From Trametes villosa (Eukaryota; Basidiomycota; Agaricomycetes; Polyporales; Polyporaceae), in contig PUDQ02000073.1 in NCBI GenBank assembly GCA_002964805.2, forward strand, positions 1-62,387: a stretch of DNA of 62,387 nt, given 5' to 3'. The number at the start of each line of letters is the position of its first letter. Position 1 is the stretch's first letter. The position numbers and the translations under genes were made by a program. This document shows positions 58,601 to 62,387 of this stretch, piece after piece. The notes beneath the pieces are model-generated. The model was not told the DNA's origin and made no database searches. It saw only the letters and a list, made by a program, of their open reading frames with translations.

Positions 58601-59763
58601 ATGGAGCACCAGCAGCCAATTCACGATGACCAGTCCCAAAACTTCGTCCCGTCCCAGTACTCGATGTACCCGCCATCAGAGGACGAGCAGGGATACCTCG
58701 TGTATCAGCCTCAGATCCCTGGCTATCAGGGTGTCATCCAGCAGCAGCACCCGCACCCTGCCCATCCTCCTCGTGGGTTCATGCCGTCTGCCTTACCTCT
58801 TCATCCCCAGCTAACCGAGATCCCACTTGCCCTTTCTCGTCACTCGCATTGTCTTCCTCAGGGCAAATGTCCGACAGCGACCTGCAGCAAGCGATGCAGT
58901 ATCAACGCTCAATCCATATGATCCCCGCCGGCCAGCACTTCGCCCCTCCAGGTGCTCCCGTCTACACCGCCTCGCCGCCTCATGGCGTTATGCCGCTTTC
59001 CGCGTCCCCCCCTCCGCAGTCCCCAAATATGTACGACCCTCTCTCGCCCCCCATTTCGGGTTCAGACACCTCCGCCGACGGCATCTACCACTCTCGGAAT
59101 AGTAGTGCAACCGGCTCCCCCTCCTCCTCCCGCGCGAACAGCCTCGTACACCGCCATCCCCTCCGCTACAATCCCACCCCATCACCCACTAGCTCCTCCG
59201 CGGGACGCCGAAGCCGAGGCCACTCTCTTTCTGACGACGACGATCATATGGGTGTCAACGTAGCCGAGAGTCTCGCGAACACGCGTAAGGAGGCGACCCG
59301 GCGACAGAGGATCGAGGCGGAACAGCGCCGTCGGGACGAGCTGCGGGATGGGTACGCGAGGCTGAAAGACGTCCTCCCGGTGTCGAACCAGAAGAGCAGC
59401 AAGGTGTCATTGTTGGAACGAGGTATGTCCGGGGAATGTGGCGCACACTTAAACCGTGCTAATCGATCGCGCGACACAGCGACGAACCATATCACGAGCT
59501 TAGAGAAGACGAACCGTCAACTGCAGCAGCGGCTGGCGTCCTTGGAGGCAGAAGTTACGAGACTCCGCTCGCTGAACGAGAAGATCTCCCTTGGAGTCAA
59601 CAACACGCCCTCGCCAGGCGGGACGCATATGGAGACTCGCCCTCTGTCTCCCCCTCCCGAGGGGTCCCAGCAACAGCCGGCTCAGCATCAGCTTACATCG
59701 GTGGCGGGCCAAGATCCACCCATCGCAGAGTCGAGCCCCTCGGCCTCGGAGGACAACTATTGA
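58601..59763 (+). CDS. Basic helix-loop-helix transcription factor
   Basis: Three exons: 58601-58772, 58862-59422, 59480-59763; about 338 aa. A Gln/Pro-rich N-terminus (QQQHPHPAHPPR) and a Ser/Pro-rich middle lead to the DNA-binding domain. Its basic region is RKEATRRQRIEAEQRRRDEL with the E-box-reading His/Glu/Arg positions represented by R, E and R. Helix 1 is LRDGYARLKDVLP, the loop VSNQKSSKVS, and helix 2 LLERATNHITSLEKTNRQL. The latter runs into a leucine-zipper-like extension (LQQRLASLEAEVTRLRSLNE). This is the bHLHZ layout of Max/Mlx/SREBP-type factors, without a visible SREBP Tyr or membrane segments. It is nuclear and likely dimeric. An intron splits helix 2 exactly between LLER and ATNH. 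Confidence 0.88.
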
Positions 59764-62387
59764 CCCTGTTCTCGTTTGCGTCATCTCTTGCTGCCCCTCG
59801 GACATTGCTCTCCCCCCTCACCTGTTTCATTATCACAATCCATTTTCTTATCGTCATTTACTCTCAGCTCGTCCATGTCTTGTTCCTACCCACACCTGCG
59901 CCCTCCTCGATCTGCTTGCAGCCGCCTGCCGCTCTCGGGAAAGAGCGGCACCGGTCGTCGAGAAGAACCGCACGATGCCGCGTCGCACTACCGTCCAAAG
60001 CCGAAGACTCCGAGGTCGGCCTGGGTTTGGGGCGCTGGGGAACCTGCACAGCGCCTGGCGCGTGTCGCATCGTGACCTCCACCCGTCTCCTCCCTCGACC
60101 GCCTGACCTCCCGGAGAACCCTGTCGCTTGACGCTGCAGGCTGGCGCACTGCGAAACCGACTCCAGGCCGGACACTTGGCGCAAACTATCCGATGGCGCT
60201 GGTGAGCTTGTCTCCCGCACCTCGTCGATTGGTGGCCGAGCGTGTGGCCAGAGTCACGCATGCTATCTCGTCAACGCGCTTTGGACCCAGATAGAAGAAG
60301 GGAGTCGCGTAGGCCCGGTCGGTGCAGGGGCGCCACACGCTTCTACCGCAGCATCGGCCAGGCCTCGCCAACCGCGACGCGACGCCCCGCACGCACAAGG
60401 ACATTTTCTAGTCTTGTAGAACGAAGAACCGCTACGTTACCGGCCGAAATCGCCTCTTCCATCCCGCCCGCCCGTCCACACATCTCCACCTCCCTCGCGC
60501 CCCCTCCACACGTCTCCCCGTGCGACCCTGCTCCCTTGTTTCCACTCCCCCAACCTTGTACTATATCATATCGGGCTCTGGAACGCGACGGCCAGAATCA
60601 TGAAGGATACGACCCGACGACGACTCGACACGACCCCGCTTCCGTTCCCCATCTGCGAAGGGCAGCCCGCGCACCGCTCCGACCGCTCCGGCTTCTGGGA
60701 TCCGACCGACGACTTGCATGTAGGGAGGAGAGAACGGTAGATGGGAGCCTGCCTGCCCCCTCGACGGGGGTGGGCCGTGTAGCGCTGCTGGACGCCTGGA
60801 AGAGGGCCGTGTTGGACAGGTAGGCGGCTCCGGCCGCTTCGACGTCGTCCATGAAAGAGAATGCAAGTCGTGTATCCCTAGCTAGAGTAGTCTGTTTGGT
60901 TCGTGGGCCGCGCAATGCGAAAGTCTTGTATCCTTCACAGTGTTTGACCAGTGTACCGGAAGTATGTCCCTCGGCGGAATCTGCGATACCGTTCATACCT
61001 CCACGCAAGCACTCAATGCGTAGGAGGTCTGCCCGTTCAAGCTCGTCCATGACGCTAGCACCGCTGGACAAGGTCCTAGCTGTTGGGCTCCCGGATTCGA
61101 ATTCATACTATCCAGCGACAAGCGCAAGCTTGATTCCAATATGTACAAAGAGGACCAGTCCCGTGTCAGACTCGTAGCAGGTTCCTTCGGCCTGCAACGA
61201 CTTAACCCTCCGTCCCAGGTAGATGTAAGCCTGCCCTCCGAGTCCTAGCGGCTGTCCTGTCGCGAACACGAGGCACCTCCCTTCCCTCCCTACCCAATGT
61301 CTGAAAATCAGACACGAGGCGGGGTCTGACGTACCGCGCGCGAAAGGGGGCACACGCAACACCAGCTGCGCGCATGCGCACTGGCGCGTCACCAGCACTC
61401 GCCCGCGGAGGGCACACGCCCATTCAGTAACGCGCCGGCCCTGGCGCAATTCACCGAAGCGGCGGCACCCCCCGCGCGGGCTCGCGCGATCCGCTGAACC
61501 TTGCGGGCCCGACGGGTCGCGACGCTGTGCGAAGCGGCGCCACGTCATGGGTGTGCCGCAGATGACCGCCTCGAGGCGCGCCGATGGGCAGGCACCGTCA
61601 CCGTGGGCCGCGAGGGCGAGGGCTAAAGTGGCTCGGGGCGTGGGACGTGCCTGCGCGGCGAGCAGCGTTGAGCGCGGGCAAGGTTTCATGTTGCAGGCTT
61701 TAGGACTGTGCGCTTCTGCGGCAGCGGAGGCGCGCCTTCTCGCGAGCAGAAGACGGGCGTGCGCGTCATCGGGCGATGGTTACGGCGCTGGGGACTCGGG
61801 AGTGCGCGGACTCAGATGCGCGAGTGCGAACGTGTGTACTCACCGCGGGTTGGCAGGTCCAGTCAGTTAAAGCCGCGGACGGCGACCTGTGTCGGGTAGC
61901 GTCCGCTTCGCGACTCCCGCCGTGGTCGTAAAGGCGTATGGCATGCGCGGCCGCGTGCCCTCGGCCGGAAAGACCGCAGCGCAATGAGCGTCGTCGTCGC
62001 GCGCGTCGATGCCGGCAGGTCCAGACATTGACGGGCCTCGCGGGGAGCGACGGTCCAGGGGCGTTAGGGCGGGGACCGTCGAGTCGCCAAGGATTGACAG
62101 TCACGACGTGGGCTCTGCGCGAGTCGGCCTCGAGGTGGCTGCCCACCTCTTCTTGGTCCGAAGGGTGCGCACGGCCGGATCGGGGTGATGCTCCCCGCCC
62201 AGGATGGGGCGGATCTGCTTGCGCAGTGTGCTGCTGCTCGCGCATGACGCACTCGTGCTAGGAAAGGCCAGTCCGAGCCCGCCGCGGGATCAAGGGGAGG
62301 TCTGGAGTGCTGGCTTGACTGGAACGGGGCGAAGGAACATACCCTCGATTCTGTGTGAGTCGCCCATTGACTCGGATCGCTGACGTT
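59764..62387. other. 2.6 kb to window end, no confident gene
   Basis: Frames on both strands are GC-driven and Arg/Ala/Pro-rich without motifs. A small ORF candidate at 60600 is listed separately. No tRNA or rRNA sequence was recognised here or elsewhere in the window by eye. Confidence 0.45.
60600..60740 (+). CDS. Small ORF candidate, 46 aa
   Basis: The ATG at 60600 lies about 40 bp downstream of an ACTATATCATAT run. The 46-residue frame (MKDTTRRRLDTTPL..., with GFWDPTDDLHV near its end) has a balanced composition and could be the first exon of a longer gene. A later frame, VALLDAWKRAVLD ending at 60823, also looks protein-like but cannot be joined by a convincing intron. Unrecognised and weakly supported. 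Confidence 0.2.
   Translation: MKDTTRRRLDTTPLPFPICEGQPAHRSDRSGFWDPTDDLHVGRRER

Noticed and set aside
60598..61071. 157-codon minus-strand frame starting MSSGASVMDELERADLL
   Set aside because: The first 85 residues look somewhat protein-like, but there is no motif and the second half is Arg/Ser/Ala shadow sequence; support is too weak to call.

Overview
The window is nuclear DNA of a filamentous basidiomycete, almost certainly an Agaricomycete and plausibly a Polyporales-type wood decayer. The evidence is GC-rich genes cut into many exons by 50-70 nt GT-AG introns, several families typical of Agaricomycetes (DUF6532-like, DUF6533-like seven-TM proteins, degenerate F-box proteins, TET/JBP-like 2-oxoglutarate oxygenases) and a Plavaka DNA transposon. 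Gene models were read by eye: splice sites were chosen so that frame and recognisable family motifs continue across each junction.

Layout. 1-6.1 kb: 3' part of the SIN3 corepressor gene (+), then a single-pass membrane protein with three PSAP motifs (+). 6.1-8.75 kb: no gene recognised. 8.75-14.1 kb: a divergent pair, a DUF6532-like protein (-) and an F-box-like protein (+). 14.1-16.2 kb: empty. 16.2-29.9 kb: accessory block of three co-oriented genes, namely a TET/JBP-like Fe(II)/2OG oxygenase, a 13-exon Plavaka transposase and a catalytically degenerate RNase III-like protein with a C-terminal dsRBD. A 3.9 kb gag-only LTR retroelement with a 5-bp target duplication sits inside one intron of the transposase. 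29.9-33.1 kb: repeats and no convincing gene. 33.1-37.7 kb: two seven-TM proteins (-). 38.8-41.3 kb: ALG9 mannosyltransferase (-). 41.8-44.0 kb: unknown Ser/Pro-rich protein (+). 44.2-59.8 kb: dense housekeeping stretch with an NCS1 purine/cytosine permease (-), beta-COP SEC26 (-), an RRM-less CSTF2-like protein (-), glutaredoxin (-), NIF3 (+), complex I 49-kDa subunit NDUFS2 (-), an ATG27/M6P-receptor-like membrane protein (+) and a bHLH factor (+). 59.8-62.4 kb: no confident gene.

The housekeeping genes share no pathway; they form ordinary conserved fungal neighbourhoods with short divergent promoters and tight convergent 3' ends. The only set that may act together is the 16-30 kb block: DNA-base oxidation, transposition and dsRNA binding are functions that could plausibly travel as one selfish unit. 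The retroelement carries an 11-nt primer-binding site exactly complementary to its own predicted RNA 5' end, the hallmark of Tf1-type self-priming, and is saturated with a CTCCG motif. A second theme is microexons: the models require exons of 2, 8, 10, 14, 16 and 22 nt in conserved genes, including a 2-nt exon in NDUFS2.
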